This document shows, one piece after another, positions 40,877-49,778 of a stretch of DNA of 64,000 nucleotides. The stretch is from Moraxella osloensis. Lineage in GTDB: Bacteria; Pseudomonadota; Gammaproteobacteria; Pseudomonadales; Moraxellaceae. Position numbers and translations under genes: made by a program. Within the stretch, counting starts at the first letter, position 1. Each line of letters starts with the position of its first letter. Under the pieces are notes generated by a model. The model saw only the letters and a program-made list of their open reading frames with translations, searched no databases and had not been told where the DNA came from. The stretch covers positions 1,984,001-2,048,000 of the forward strand of contig NZ_CP047226.1 in assembly GCF_009867135.1 (NCBI RefSeq). Reading direction: 5' to 3'.

Positions 40877-42604
40877 ATGGAAGGTCAATCATTTGATACG
40901 GATTTTTTGGTCATAGGCTCAGGCTTTGGCGGTAGCGTCTCAGCGATGCGACTGACCGAAAAAGGCTATCGCGTGATTATCGCTGAGCAAGGCAAGCATA
41001 TTTCTCCTGAAACCATGCCCAAAACCGTGCGCGATATCAAGCAGTTTTTGTGGTTGCCTGCGCTCAAGTACAAAGGTTTTTTTTCGCTTCAGCTATTTAA
41101 GCATGTCATGGTGCTGCATGGTAATGCGGTGGGCGGTGGCTCAATCACTTATGCCAATACCTTATTACAACCAGAAGACAAAATCTGGCAACAAGGTAGC
41201 TGGGCAGGGCTTCACGACTGGCAAACGGTGATGCGACAACATTATGAGACCGCCAAACGGATGCTAGGCGTGAGCCAAAACAAAAAAGTCGGCAATGCAG
41301 ATTTTATGCTGCAAAAAATGGCAAACCTGAGTGGCGTGGGCGATAGTTTTTATCTCACCGATGTGGGCGCCTACTTTAGTGACCATGACAAGTATGCTCA
41401 TCCCCCTGTCAATGGTGACCCGTATTTTGGCGGCGCAGGTCCTAAGCGCAGTCCCTGTATAGGCTGTGGTGGCTGCATGGTGGGCTGCCGTTATGGTGCA
41501 AAAAATACCCTAGATAAAAACTACCTGTATTTTGCCCAAAAAAATGGCGCTACCCTGCTCGCTGAAACCAAAGTCACGGATATAGTACCGATAGCTGATG
41601 CTAGCAAATCGCCAAGCGACCCTGCCTATCAAAACGGTTCGCAAGGCTATCGGGTGACGCTACAGTCAGCGGATAAAGGTGAGTATCAAATCACCACCCA
41701 ACAGATTGTACTGTCAGCCTCTAGCCTCGGTAGCCAAAAACTGCTGTTTCAGCAGCGCCATAAAGGCAATATGCCCCATATTTCCCCTTATCTTGGCAAG
41801 CGCATCTATACCAATGCTGAATCTTTGCTAGGCGTACGATTTTTGGATGACCAACATGGCGCCATGAGCGATGGCGTGGCTATCGGCTCTGGGATTTATT
41901 TGGGCGATGGCACACACATTGAGGCGACACGTTATCCTGAAGGTTTTAATATTGCCTCCTTTTTGGCGACGTTAAGCAATTATAAAAACGGCAAAAAAAT
42001 GTCGCTACTGGCTTGGTTATGGTGTTTTATAACGCAGTTTATCGTCAAGCCTCGTCAAGCGTGGCGTGCATTTCGACCGCATAATATGGCAAAACAAAGT
42101 CTCATCTTGCTATGTATGCAAAGCATGCCCTATGCGCTTGAAATGCGCTATCAAAAAAGCCCGTGGTGGCGGGCTTGGTTGGGTAGTCGCTACCAGATGC
42201 AAACCCATGGCCCTGCCATCCCCGCCTTTATCCCAGCAGCAAGCGCATTTGCCGAGCAGATGGCAACCCAAATGGGGGGAGTCGGTTATGGCGTGTTGTC
42301 GGAAGTATTTTTGAACATCCCAACCACCGCACATTGTATGGGTGGGATTTCGCTGGGCAACTCTGCAGCAGATGGCGTGGTTGATAAGTACCACCGATTG
42401 TTTAATTATCAAGGGTTTTATGTCTGCGATGGCGGCAATATCTCGACCAACTTGGGCGTCAACCCAAGTCTCACCATAACGGCGTTGACAGAGCATGCCA
42501 TGAGCCATATTCCACATAAATCAACCCAGTTACTGCATGCTGCTGATACCACGAGGCAAAACGTGACGCTGGTTCAAAAAGATGCTAGCAAGATACTGGC
42601 TTAA
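40877..42604 (+). CDS. GMC-family FAD oxidoreductase
   Basis: 575 aa. N-terminal FAD site DFLVIGSGFGGSVSAMRL, GMC signature region HGNAVGGGSITYANTLL and C-terminal GVNPSLTITALTEHAM. A Cys-rich insertion CIGCGGCMVGCRYGAKNTL resembles the segment in cholesterol-oxidase-like GMC enzymes. No signal peptide. It probably oxidises a long-chain or cyclic alcohol to the aldehyde used by the next gene. Flavin-linked electron acceptor unknown. Confidence 0.88.
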   Translation: MEGQSFDTDFLVIGSGFGGSVSAMRLTEKGYRVIIAEQGKHISPETMPKTVRDIKQFLWLPALKYKGFFSLQLFKHVMVLHGNAVGGGSITYANTLLQPEDKIWQQGSWAGLHDWQTVMRQHYETAKRMLGVSQNKKVGNADFMLQKMANLSGVGDSFYLTDVGAYFSDHDKYAHPPVNGDPYFGGAGPKRSPCIGCGGCMVGCRYGAKNTLDKNYLYFAQKNGATLLAETKVTDIVPIADASKSPSDPAYQNGSQGYRVTLQSADKGEYQITTQQIVLSASSLGSQKLLFQQRHKGNMPHISPYLGKRIYTNAESLLGVRFLDDQHGAMSDGVAIGSGIYLGDGTHIEATRYPEGFNIASFLATLSNYKNGKKMSLLAWLWCFITQFIVKPRQAWRAFRPHNMAKQSLILLCMQSMPYALEMRYQKSPWWRAWLGSRYQMQTHGPAIPAFIPAASAFAEQMATQMGGVGYGVLSEVFLNIPTTAHCMGGISLGNSAADGVVDKYHRLFNYQGFYVCDGGNISTNLGVNPSLTITALTEHAMSHIPHKSTQLLHAADTTRQNVTLVQKDASKILA

Positions 42605-42650
42605 CTGCTATGTTGAGTTAAAATTTAACTAAATGATTGGGATAATACAC

Positions 42651-44078
42651 ATGACACCGCAATACAATTCAGCCACAATTATCGACAATATGCAGCAGCA
42701 GTTCGACATCATGCGAACGGCTAGCCGCCAAGACCAATATGTCGATTGGTCAATTCGTAGTGCGCGGCTAAAAAAATTAGAACAGCTGGTGATGGATAAC
42801 CAAAGCGAGATTATCACCGCTATTCATGCCGACTTTGGACAACGCCCAGCGGCTGAAACCACCATGCTTGAACTGTTCCCAACGCTTGAAGCCATTCGTT
42901 ATACACAAAAGCACGGCAAGGCTTGGTCTGCCAAACAGCCCGTCAAAACTGGGATTTGGTTTTTGCCCGCTCGTAGCTATATCAAGCCACAGCCGTTAGG
43001 ACTCGTGGGCATTATTGCACCTTGGAACTATCCGCTGTATTTGGTGATTGCGCCGCTGGCTGCCGCATTGGTGGCAGGCAATCGTGCGATGCTCAAAGTC
43101 TCAGAAGCGTCACCGAATTTTGAGCAGTGGCTGGCTGATGCGTTACCCAAATACTTTGCCGCAGACGAAGTGACCTTGATTACAGGGGGTGTCGAAGTCG
43201 CACAAGCCTTCAGCCAATTACCGTTTGACCATTTGTTTTTTACCGGCTCTACCGCAGTGGGCAAACATATCATGAAAGCCGCTGCCCAGAATTTGACCCC
43301 TGTCACCCTTGAGCTGGGCGGCAAATCCCCTGTCGTGGTGACGCCGAGCGCTGATGTGGCAAAAACTGTCAACCGCGTATGGACAGGCAAAACCATGAAC
43401 GCAGGGCAAACCTGTATTGCGCCTGATTATGTGTTGATGGAAAATGATAAAAAACACGCCTTTATCGAACAATCAACCGCATGGCTTGACGCACACTACC
43501 CCAATCTTGCAGACAATCCCGACTATAGCTTTGTCATCAATCCCAAACAAGCCAGCCGCGTGCAAGGTTATCTCGATGAAGCCAAACAGCGCGGTGCCAC
43601 CCTCATTCCACTGACCCAATATGAAGTGAATATCGAGACTGGATTTTTCCCGCCGATGATTGTCACCGATTTACCCAGCGATGCTAAATTGCTGACAGAG
43701 GAGATTTTTGCCCCTGTATTGCCACTGGTGTCCTACCAAGACTTGGCGCAGGCGGTGGCGTATGTGAATGAGCGTGACCGCCCACTGGCGCTGTATGTAT
43801 TTGGCGAGGACAAAGCCGACACCGACTACGTGCTCGCGCATACGGTGAGTGGCGGCGCCTGTATTAACGAAACTATTTTTCATATTGCCCAGCAAAATCT
43901 GCCGTTTGGCGGTGTCGGGGCATCAGGGATGGGGCGTTATCACGGCAAATATAGCTTTGACACCTTTTCTCATCCAAAAGCGGTGTTTAAACAAAGTCAC
44001 CTTAACTTCGCGCATTTGCTCCAACCACCGTATGGCAAGACCTTTTGGAACATGATGAAGGTGATTTTAAAAGCCTAG
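42651..44078 (+). CDS. Aldehyde dehydrogenase (coniferyl aldehyde dehydrogenase-like)
   Basis: 475 aa from ATG 42651 (GGGA upstream; ATG 42633 lacks a ribosome site). NAD(P)-dependent oxidation of an aldehyde to its acid. Catalytic Cys in MNAGQTCIAPDYVL, general base Glu in TLELGGKSPVVV, cofactor loop FTGSTAVGKHI. Short ALDH of the class 3 / CalB group. With the GMC enzyme it forms an alcohol-to-acid oxidation pair under the TetR gene. Confidence 0.9.
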   Translation: MTPQYNSATIIDNMQQQFDIMRTASRQDQYVDWSIRSARLKKLEQLVMDNQSEIITAIHADFGQRPAAETTMLELFPTLEAIRYTQKHGKAWSAKQPVKTGIWFLPARSYIKPQPLGLVGIIAPWNYPLYLVIAPLAAALVAGNRAMLKVSEASPNFEQWLADALPKYFAADEVTLITGGVEVAQAFSQLPFDHLFFTGSTAVGKHIMKAAAQNLTPVTLELGGKSPVVVTPSADVAKTVNRVWTGKTMNAGQTCIAPDYVLMENDKKHAFIEQSTAWLDAHYPNLADNPDYSFVINPKQASRVQGYLDEAKQRGATLIPLTQYEVNIETGFFPPMIVTDLPSDAKLLTEEIFAPVLPLVSYQDLAQAVAYVNERDRPLALYVFGEDKADTDYVLAHTVSGGACINETIFHIAQQNLPFGGVGASGMGRYHGKYSFDTFSHPKAVFKQSHLNFAHLLQPPYGKTFWNMMKVILKA

Positions 44079-44118
44079 TGATTGCAATGCCTAGACAACC
44101 TTGTATGGATAACTTTGC

Positions 44119-44343
44119 CTATATAACTCGGCATAGATAACCGTTACTGTTACTCTTATGAATTGGTAACGTCGTATGTGCTAGTTCTACGATAAAGTTA
44201 TTGCCTTCATCTTTTAAGTTTGGTCGCCATAGATAGCTGATATCCACTATCCGACACACTGAATATAACGCATTAACTAGTATTTCTCTTTCTTCAAAGT
44301 TTAGCGCAACGGGATGGTCAAATACAGATTCTCGGCCTATCAA
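44119..44343 (-). pseudogene. Fragment of a PIN-domain toxin gene
   Basis: The first ~50 codons repeat an internal part of the PIN gene at 50845-51282 (IGRESVFDHPVALNFEERE...DEGNNFIVELA), then diverge. It lacks the N-terminal Asp of the active site and the C-terminus. The DNA match is 164 bp (44181-44344) at 93% identity without gaps. It marks the left edge of the accessory island. Confidence 0.85.
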
Positions 44344-44344
44344 G
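44181..44344. repeat. Direct repeat copy A (with 50982-51145)
   Basis: 164 bp, same orientation as 50982-51145, 11 differences and no indel, 6801 bp apart. Comparison made by eye base by base. Confidence 0.9.
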
Positions 44345-44385
44345 TTTTTAACGGCTTACAAGTTCAATAAAAACAGGTGTTTTGA

Positions 44386-44796
44386 CTAAATTGTCGGCTC
44401 AATCTTTTCCCCATCTTCTTTGATAAAGGTTTTGGTTAAGGGCGTATCAATCAAATCTAGTACAACTTCGGAAGGACGGCACAGCTTAACGCCTTTATCA
44501 CTCACAACGATTGGACGATTGATTAGAAGTGGGTCAGCTAACATAGCTTGAATAAGATCATCATCAGTCAAACTAAGGTTATCTAGTTTATGTTCAGCGT
44601 AAGGCGGCACATTTACACGCAGTAATTGTCTTGGGGTAATACCCATTTTGGTAATTAAATCACGCAGGGTTGTTTCATCAGGTGGGTTATCCAAATAATA
44701 AATAACCGAAGGCTCAATGCCTTGATGTTTGATAAGAGCAAGCGTGTTACGTGATGTGCCACAGTTAGGGTTGTGGTAAATTGTGATATTTTGCAT
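44386..44796 (-). CDS. arsC: Arsenate reductase, glutaredoxin-dependent
   Basis: 136 aa. Catalytic Cys in HNPNCGTSRNTL; Arg motif NRPIVVSDKGVKLCRPSE. Reduces arsenate to arsenite for export by ArsB. 25 bp after arsB, AAGGAAC ribosome site. Confidence 0.96.
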   Translation of the reverse strand: MQNITIYHNPNCGTSRNTLALIKHQGIEPSVIYYLDNPPDETTLRDLITKMGITPRQLLRVNVPPYAEHKLDNLSLTDDDLIQAMLADPLLINRPIVVSDKGVKLCRPSEVVLDLIDTPLTKTFIKEDGEKIEPTI

Positions 44797-44821
44797 ACTT
44801 GTTCCTTTTTAAGTTTTAAAA

Positions 44822-46114
44822 TTATTGAATTATTGGCAACCAAATTGCCAATGCAACCAATGTAGCCACCAATACAGGCAAGGTTAAAATAATACCGACT
44901 CTAATATAATAGCCCCAACTCACCGTAATATTTTTACTGGCTAAAACGTGCAACCATAATAAGGTAGCGAGTGAGCCAATCGGGGTAATTTTCGTGCCTA
45001 AATCACAGCCTATTACATTGGCATAAATCATGGCCTGCTTTATCATGGGGTCATGGATAATCGCCTCATCAATCGCTAAAGCTTGAATTAGCACCGTTGG
45101 CATATTATTCATTACAGATGAAAGCCCTGCCGATAATAACCCTGTTCCTACTGTAGCTGTCATCATGCCATGATTAGCGAGTTGGCTTAACTCATGAGCT
45201 AAATAATCGGTAAGCCCTGCATTTTTTAAACCATACACCACCAAATACATACCCAATGAAAATATCACCACTTGCCACGGGGCATTTTTGACAATCGGTA
45301 GCACCGTTATTTTTTTACCCATTTTCGCTACCACAAGCAACACCAACGCTCCAACCCCTGCAATGAAGCTAATGGGTACACCTATAGGCTCAAGCACAAA
45401 AAAACCCAACAAAAGTAACGCCAACACCACCCAACCCATGATAAAGGTATTTTTATCCACAATAGCCGATTGTGGGTTTTCGATTAAATCCAACGCATAA
45501 ACCGTAGGAATGTCTTTATGATAAAACCCATACAATACCAATAATGAGGTGACAACCGCTACCACGTTTACTGGTATCATCACTTTGGCATAATCGGTAA
45601 AAGGGATTTTAAAAAAGTCAGCCGACACAATATTTACCAAATTAGACACCACCAGCGGAATACTGGCGGTATCAGCGATAAACCCTGCTGTCATAATAAA
45701 AGCAAGGGTAGTCGCAGGGGAAAAGCGTAACGTGGTTAAAATCGCAATCACAATGGGTGTTAATATCAAAGCCACACCATCATTGGCAAACAATGCCGAT
45801 ACCACCGCCCCAAGTAGCACAATAAACGCAAACAACCGATTACCGCTACCTTTTGCTAATATTGCAACGTGCAAGGCGATATAGCGGAAAAAGCCTGCTT
45901 CATCAAGTAACAGACTAATAATGATGATGGCAATAAAGGCAAAGGTAGCGTTCCAAACAATATTCCACACTACAGGAATATCGGCAACCGTTATTACCCC
46001 TAATAGCAAAGCTATCCCAGCCCCGATACTGGCAGTCCAACCAATACCCAAGCCTTTAGGTTGCCATATTACAACTATCAAAGTCACTAGAAAAATGAGT
46101 AATGCGGTAATCAT
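44822..46114 (-). CDS. arsB: Arsenite efflux pump ArsB
   Basis: 430 aa, typical ArsB (about 11-12 membrane helices). Start [21 protein letters not shown] and family core [15 protein letters not shown] and [21 protein letters not shown] are conserved. Antiporter for arsenite; no ArsA is present, so it works alone. Divergent from arsR. Confidence 0.96.
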   Translation of the reverse strand: MITALLIFLVTLIVVIWQPKGLGIGWTASIGAGIALLLGVITVADIPVVWNIVWNATFAFIAIIIISLLLDEAGFFRYIALHVAILAKGSGNRLFAFIVLLGAVVSALFANDGVALILTPIVIAILTTLRFSPATTLAFIMTAGFIADTASIPLVVSNLVNIVSADFFKIPFTDYAKVMIPVNVVAVVTSLLVLYGFYHKDIPTVYALDLIENPQSAIVDKNTFIMGWVVLALLLLGFFVLEPIGVPISFIAGVGALVLLVVAKMGKKITVLPIVKNAPWQVVIFSLGMYLVVYGLKNAGLTDYLAHELSQLANHGMMTATVGTGLLSAGLSSVMNNMPTVLIQALAIDEAIIHDPMIKQAMIYANVIGCDLGTKITPIGSLATLLWLHVLASKNITVSWGYYIRVGIILTLPVLVATLVALAIWLPIIQ

Positions 46115-46143
46115 TGACTGCCTATAGAAACCTGTTAAAATTG

Positions 46144-46165
46144 ATATATACTATAATCTATATAT
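46144..46165. promoter_or_regulatory. Candidate ArsR operator/promoter
   Basis: ATATATA (46144-46150) and TATATAT (46159-46165) flank CTATAATC, which holds TATAAT (46152-46157), in the 67-bp gap between arsB and arsR. ArsR binding here would silence both directions. Confidence 0.55.
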
Positions 46166-46181
46166 TTGGATATGTAAATAT

Positions 46182-46448
46182 ATGAATAAAACAGACTTTC
46201 TTAAGGCGTTAAGCGACCCCACCAGATTAAAAATTGTGCAACTACTTAATCAGAAGCAAGCATTATGCGTGTGTGACATCATCAGCCAGTTAAATCAACC
46301 ACAGCCAACCATCTCACGGCATTTAAACCAATTAAAGCAAATCGGTATTTTAGAAAGTGAGCGTAAAGGCACTTGGATTTGGTATTCGATTAGTCAAGAG
46401 TTACCAAGTTGGAGCAAAGCGGTAATTGGTGCATTGGAATTAAATTAA
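46182..46448 (+). CDS. arsR: ArsR-type arsenite-responsive repressor
   Basis: 88 aa, compact SmtB/ArsR winged HTH. Metal site CVCDI in helix 3 (QALCVCDIISQL) and recognition helix QPTISRHLNQLKQIG. Represses arsB-arsC. Confidence 0.94.
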   Translation: MNKTDFLKALSDPTRLKIVQLLNQKQALCVCDIISQLNQPQPTISRHLNQLKQIGILESERKGTWIWYSISQELPSWSKAVIGALELN

Positions 46449-46484
46449 ATGTATGATTCATAGAGATCGTTGTTCTCAATAATA

Positions 46485-46566
46485 TATTCATGATTCTATC
46501 GAGAGCAATACCTTGCGGTGGAAATTTACCTTCATGGTAGTGGATAGCTTGGTCAAGATTAAGCAT
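46485..46566 (-). pseudogene. Remnant of a second Fic-family gene (N-terminus)
   Basis: The frame starting at ATG 46566 reads MLNLDQAIHYHEGKFPPQG then LDRIMN, resembling the N-terminus of Fic proteins that begin with a KAIxYHYxxFPP motif. The homology stops after about 27 residues. Different from the intact Fic gene next to it. Called from memory of the family, so moderate confidence. Confidence 0.4.
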
Positions 46567-46576
46567 TGTGATTATG

Positions 46577-46650
46577 TTGTAAATCACTTTTTGAGAATTT
46601 TGACTGACAAAATAGCTTGTAAATCATATTTAGCGATTTTTGATTGACAA
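46577..46650. repeat. Two 34-bp imperfect direct repeats
   Basis: Copies at 46577-46610 and 46617-46650, both starting TTGTAAATCA and ending TGACAA, six differences, period 40 bp. They lie between the Fic remnant and the stop of the intact Fic gene. Confidence 0.7.
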
Positions 46651-46652
46651 GG

Positions 46653-48245
46653 CTAGTTTTTAAAAGCTTTCGTAACTGCTTTAAATAGCTGTTGCCATAA
46701 TGTATCATCTGCTAAAAAAGGCATTTCTTTCACCAGTTTTTGGCTTCGTTCACCCTGATTGTCCCTGATGCTACGGATGATTCTATCGGCATAATCATTT
46801 GGCATATCCATCAGCTCTTTTATCGCATCACGTGCTTGATTGTGTTGATACAAATAACGAATTTCTTGATATAAATCATCTTGAATGACACGGGATACAA
46901 GCTTGGCTAAATACAGCACGTGCGGCGTCAAATCCAAAAAACGCCAAATCGGCAATGCATTGTCAACATTACCCAAGTGCAAGTTAGACTTGATAGCATC
47001 TTCAAAGATTTGCGTGGTCTCAAATTGATATTCACCGATCAATTGTGCCATTAGCGGCTTAGAGACGGTATCTAGTATTTTGTCATAATCACGGCGATGT
47101 TGTGTGCTGTCACTGATGGCAGATGAAATCGGCAAAATCATCGGTTCACTTAATATTCCATCTCGGTATAGTAAATCATTGACTAAAAACCGATGCACTC
47201 GGCCATTACCATCGGCTAATGGATGAATATACACAAAGGCAAAACTTAACACCGCTGCTCGCATAATAGAAGGTTGTCCTTGCGTAACATCAAAAAAGCT
47301 CTGTAACCCTGCCAACATGTTGACAACTTGCTCAAAAGGCGGCGCAATGTAGTGGACTATTGGGGTAAAGGTGCGCTGCTCGATCTGTCCAATAAATACT
47401 GGAGACTTTCGAATTCCCAATTGCGGTAATGCGGTCTTCTCGCCTAAAATTGCCTGTTGTAACTGCGTTAATTCACTATCGGTTATAGGTAGGTCGCCTT
47501 TTCCCGTCCGCTGAGCGATCACTTGGGCAAAGCGCTCAATGCGTTTGGTCTGTTTACCCTCCCCTTCAATTATAAAACTGGCTTTACTTTCCCGTAAAGT
47601 TAACCATACTGCTGAGCGTAATAGTAAATCTTCACCAAATTCATGATTAAGCGACTGCAGCATTTGTACGATATCAAGTTGTGCAGCTTGTTCAACTTGC
47701 GTGGTTTTTACCACCATTGGGCAAAAATCTGGCGTACCTGCCAAATTATTATTAATACGCCAACGACTATTTTTAGTGACTTTATCGGGCGATGCGGTGA
47801 CTACCTTAGCATCATCTAGCGCATCAACATAGTTGCCACTAATATTGGCAGTAATGGTTAAAGTATTCCCCGTAAACCATTCGTATAAAAAGCCTGCACG
47901 TCTGGCATATTGTCCGGTGGGCTCATTAGTTATCCAGTCAACCAATAGAGAACCATCGACTTGATGAAATAGTCGATACATTAGCTCATAGTGCGGAATT
48001 TCATGACGTAGATAAAATTGCAAATGAGCGATCACAGTGGCGGCTGGTTGTTTGCTAAACTGATAAACTTCTTCTCTAAAATCATCTTCTCGATGGCTTT
48101 CTCGGCGCCCCCCTAGACGGCTTACTAAATACAATGGGAATGCCAACTCAATGTTAAAATATTGAATAAGCCAGACTGCGCCAATTGGATTTTTGATCGA
48201 ATGATACGATTCTTTAAGAAAACGCATAACTAACCATTGCAACAT
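46653..48245 (-). CDS. Fic-domain protein (probable AMP-transferase), self-inhibited class
   Basis: 530 aa. Complete Fic motif HPLADGNGR (residues 341-349) with catalytic His341. An inhibitory helix motif (S/T)xxxE(G/N) is present upstream as SFIIEG (223-228), which in class II Fic proteins folds over the active site. The N-terminal ~190 residues are not recognised; the C-terminal ~80 are helical (a possible HTH-like region). Start could also be Met7. The same-chain inhibitor explains why no antitoxin partner adjoins it. Confidence 0.85.
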   Translation of the reverse strand: MLQWLVMRFLKESYHSIKNPIGAVWLIQYFNIELAFPLYLVSRLGGRRESHREDDFREEVYQFSKQPAATVIAHLQFYLRHEIPHYELMYRLFHQVDGSLLVDWITNEPTGQYARRAGFLYEWFTGNTLTITANISGNYVDALDDAKVVTASPDKVTKNSRWRINNNLAGTPDFCPMVVKTTQVEQAAQLDIVQMLQSLNHEFGEDLLLRSAVWLTLRESKASFIIEGEGKQTKRIERFAQVIAQRTGKGDLPITDSELTQLQQAILGEKTALPQLGIRKSPVFIGQIEQRTFTPIVHYIAPPFEQVVNMLAGLQSFFDVTQGQPSIMRAAVLSFAFVYIHPLADGNGRVHRFLVNDLLYRDGILSEPMILPISSAISDSTQHRRDYDKILDTVSKPLMAQLIGEYQFETTQIFEDAIKSNLHLGNVDNALPIWRFLDLTPHVLYLAKLVSRVIQDDLYQEIRYLYQHNQARDAIKELMDMPNDYADRIIRSIRDNQGERSQKLVKEMPFLADDTLWQQLFKAVTKAFKN

Positions 48246-48538
48246 AGTATTTATTTAAAAAGGATTGTGCAGAAAATTAGTAATAAATGCAACAAAATAG
48301 ATATTTCAAAAAATTATGCAACAAAATAATTTTATTTTTATATTTTGTATCGATTAAATTACAGGCATTTGTACTATTAATCCCTTCTTAATATTATTTT
48401 GCTTGCATAACGGTATACTCCTAAATATTGAAGCCTCCCATGCTCCCAGTTCATATAAATAATTCATAATTGAATGATTAAATGTTAAAATAGCCATTAA
48501 AATATCAAAAATGAATAATTACGAGATAATAACTTAGT
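48246..48538. other. Divergent region between fic and XRE gene
   Basis: 293 bp, very AT-rich, with two copies of ATGCAACAAAATA at about 48287 and 48316. These could bind the XRE protein. No gene. Confidence 0.4.
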
Positions 48539-48838
48539 ATGCGATTTGACTTCTATACACCCTCAGAAATTAGTAAGTCACTGGGCAAACGCTTAAAACA
48601 GCAGCGTTTGTACCAGAATCTGACGCAGGTTGAACTTGCCCAAAAGGCTGGCATTGGACTAAGTACCGTTTCTCGTATTGAGTCAGGAGAAGGAGGAACG
48701 CTCGATAACGTTATCCGCTATGCCATGTCGGTAGGGCTAGTGAATGAATTTGCCGACCTGTTTGCAAATAACCCTAAGACGATTGATGAAGTGATAGCAC
48801 AAAAAACGTCACGCAAACGCGCTTCAAGCAAATCGTAA
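48539..48838 (+). CDS. Orphan XRE-family HTH protein
   Basis: 99 aa. HTH LTQVELAQKAGIGLSTVSRIESG (about residues 27-50), followed by a short helical part. Such proteins usually precede a hipA-type toxin gene; here the following 100 bp has no frame, so the partner appears lost to the IS630 insertion. It may instead regulate the divergent fic gene. Confidence 0.8.
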   Translation: MRFDFYTPSEISKSLGKRLKQQRLYQNLTQVELAQKAGIGLSTVSRIESGEGGTLDNVIRYAMSVGLVNEFADLFANNPKTIDEVIAQKTSRKRASSKS

Positions 48839-48929
48839 GTGATATGGATATTAGACTACAATTTGGTATTTAGCCACGAGATGTGAGAGGAAGTGAAAGG
48901 ATATGGCTATTCAGAAAATCGTTCAATCA

Positions 48930-49483
48930 TCAATACCAGATGTCAACATCGCTTAGCTTAGTATCTTCGGGCAGTATGGCAGCTACCTGCTCTATGAAGT
49001 TTTTTTAAAGGCTTCTTGGGCGTTAATGTCAGCCTGCGGGTGCTTACTTCTGGCACTTATCCAACTCATACCAATTCGAGCTAGCAGTTCATAAATGCCA
49101 TTAACACTATAGGCTGCTTGGTAATGCTCGTGAGCAAGCTTTTGGATGTCTTGTCCTGTCAGTCTGCCGCCACCGCGTTTTGCTTGGCTGTCAACAATCA
49201 GTTGTTTAAAGCTTTCTATGTACTCGGGAGCCAATTTGCTGTTTCTGCCGCTTCTTGGTTTGTCATAGAGGCTATCAAGCCCTGATGCTTGGTAGCGTCT
49301 ACGAGTACGTCGTGCGGTTTCAATGTTGATGCTTAGGTTTTCTGCAATCTCAAAGCTGTGTTTGCCAATGCGATATTGGTGAAGGATGTAAAGGCGTGTT
49401 CTGGCTCTGGCGTTACTTTCAGTCTTGGCCAGTTCGCCAAAGTCATAATCATCTAGGCTGTGTTTTGGGTTTGATTCTTTCAT
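48930..49483 (-). pseudogene. Truncated IS630-family transposase
   Basis: ORF A (163 aa, 49483-48992) carries the N-terminal HTH of IS630 (ARTRLYILHQYRIGKHSFEI, ETARRTRRRYQASGLDSLYDK). It ends in KKTS at a slippery TTTAAAAAAAC; a -1 shift continues as KNFIEQVAAILPEDTK...DIWY, the start of the DDE domain, then stops at 48930. The rest of the DDE domain is missing, so the element is dead. Confidence 0.8.
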
Positions 49484-49502
49484 ATAGCTATAATACTATA
49501 TT

Positions 49503-49676
49503 TTATGGGTTTGGTATAAGTACACCGCTTTCAGCCTTTTTGTGCCAGTTCGCTAATGTATTCATCGGTATGCCGAGTTCTTTGGCGGTTTGGCTGATAT
49601 TGTTTTGATTTTCTTTGATTTTGGCAATGGCTTCGGCTTTGAAAGTGTCGCTGTATTCTACTCTTTTCCTGGTCAT
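49503..49676 (-). pseudogene. Transposase orfA remnant (IS3/IS1-like HTH)
   Basis: 57 codons: MTRKRVEYSDTFKAEAIAK then ISQTAKELGIPMNTLANWHKK and a stop shortly after. It has AGGAG before the ATG. The HTH_Tnp_1 pattern is plain. It is cut right where the IS630 remnant begins (its ATG at 49483), suggesting one element inserted in the other. Inverted repeat TGGTAAAC/GTTTACCA at 49676-49708. Confidence 0.7.
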
Positions 49677-49778
49677 GGTAAACTCCTGTTTAGGTTGTTA
49701 GTTTACCAAATATTTTTCTCCGTTTTTTTCAGCATACATCACTCCTAGTACTGAAGTAAAATACTGTTATAAAATTCA

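Noticed and set aside
46390..46587. Full 65-codon minus-strand frame as a gene
   Set aside because: It overlaps the arsR end; only its first part after 46566 resembles Fic, so it is listed as a remnant.
46653..48838. XRE gene as the antitoxin of fic
   Set aside because: The genes are divergent with 290 bp between, and the Fic protein carries its own inhibitory motif.
48992..49483. Active IS630 made whole by frameshifting
   Set aside because: The shifted frame stops after about 23 residues and the DDE domain is absent.
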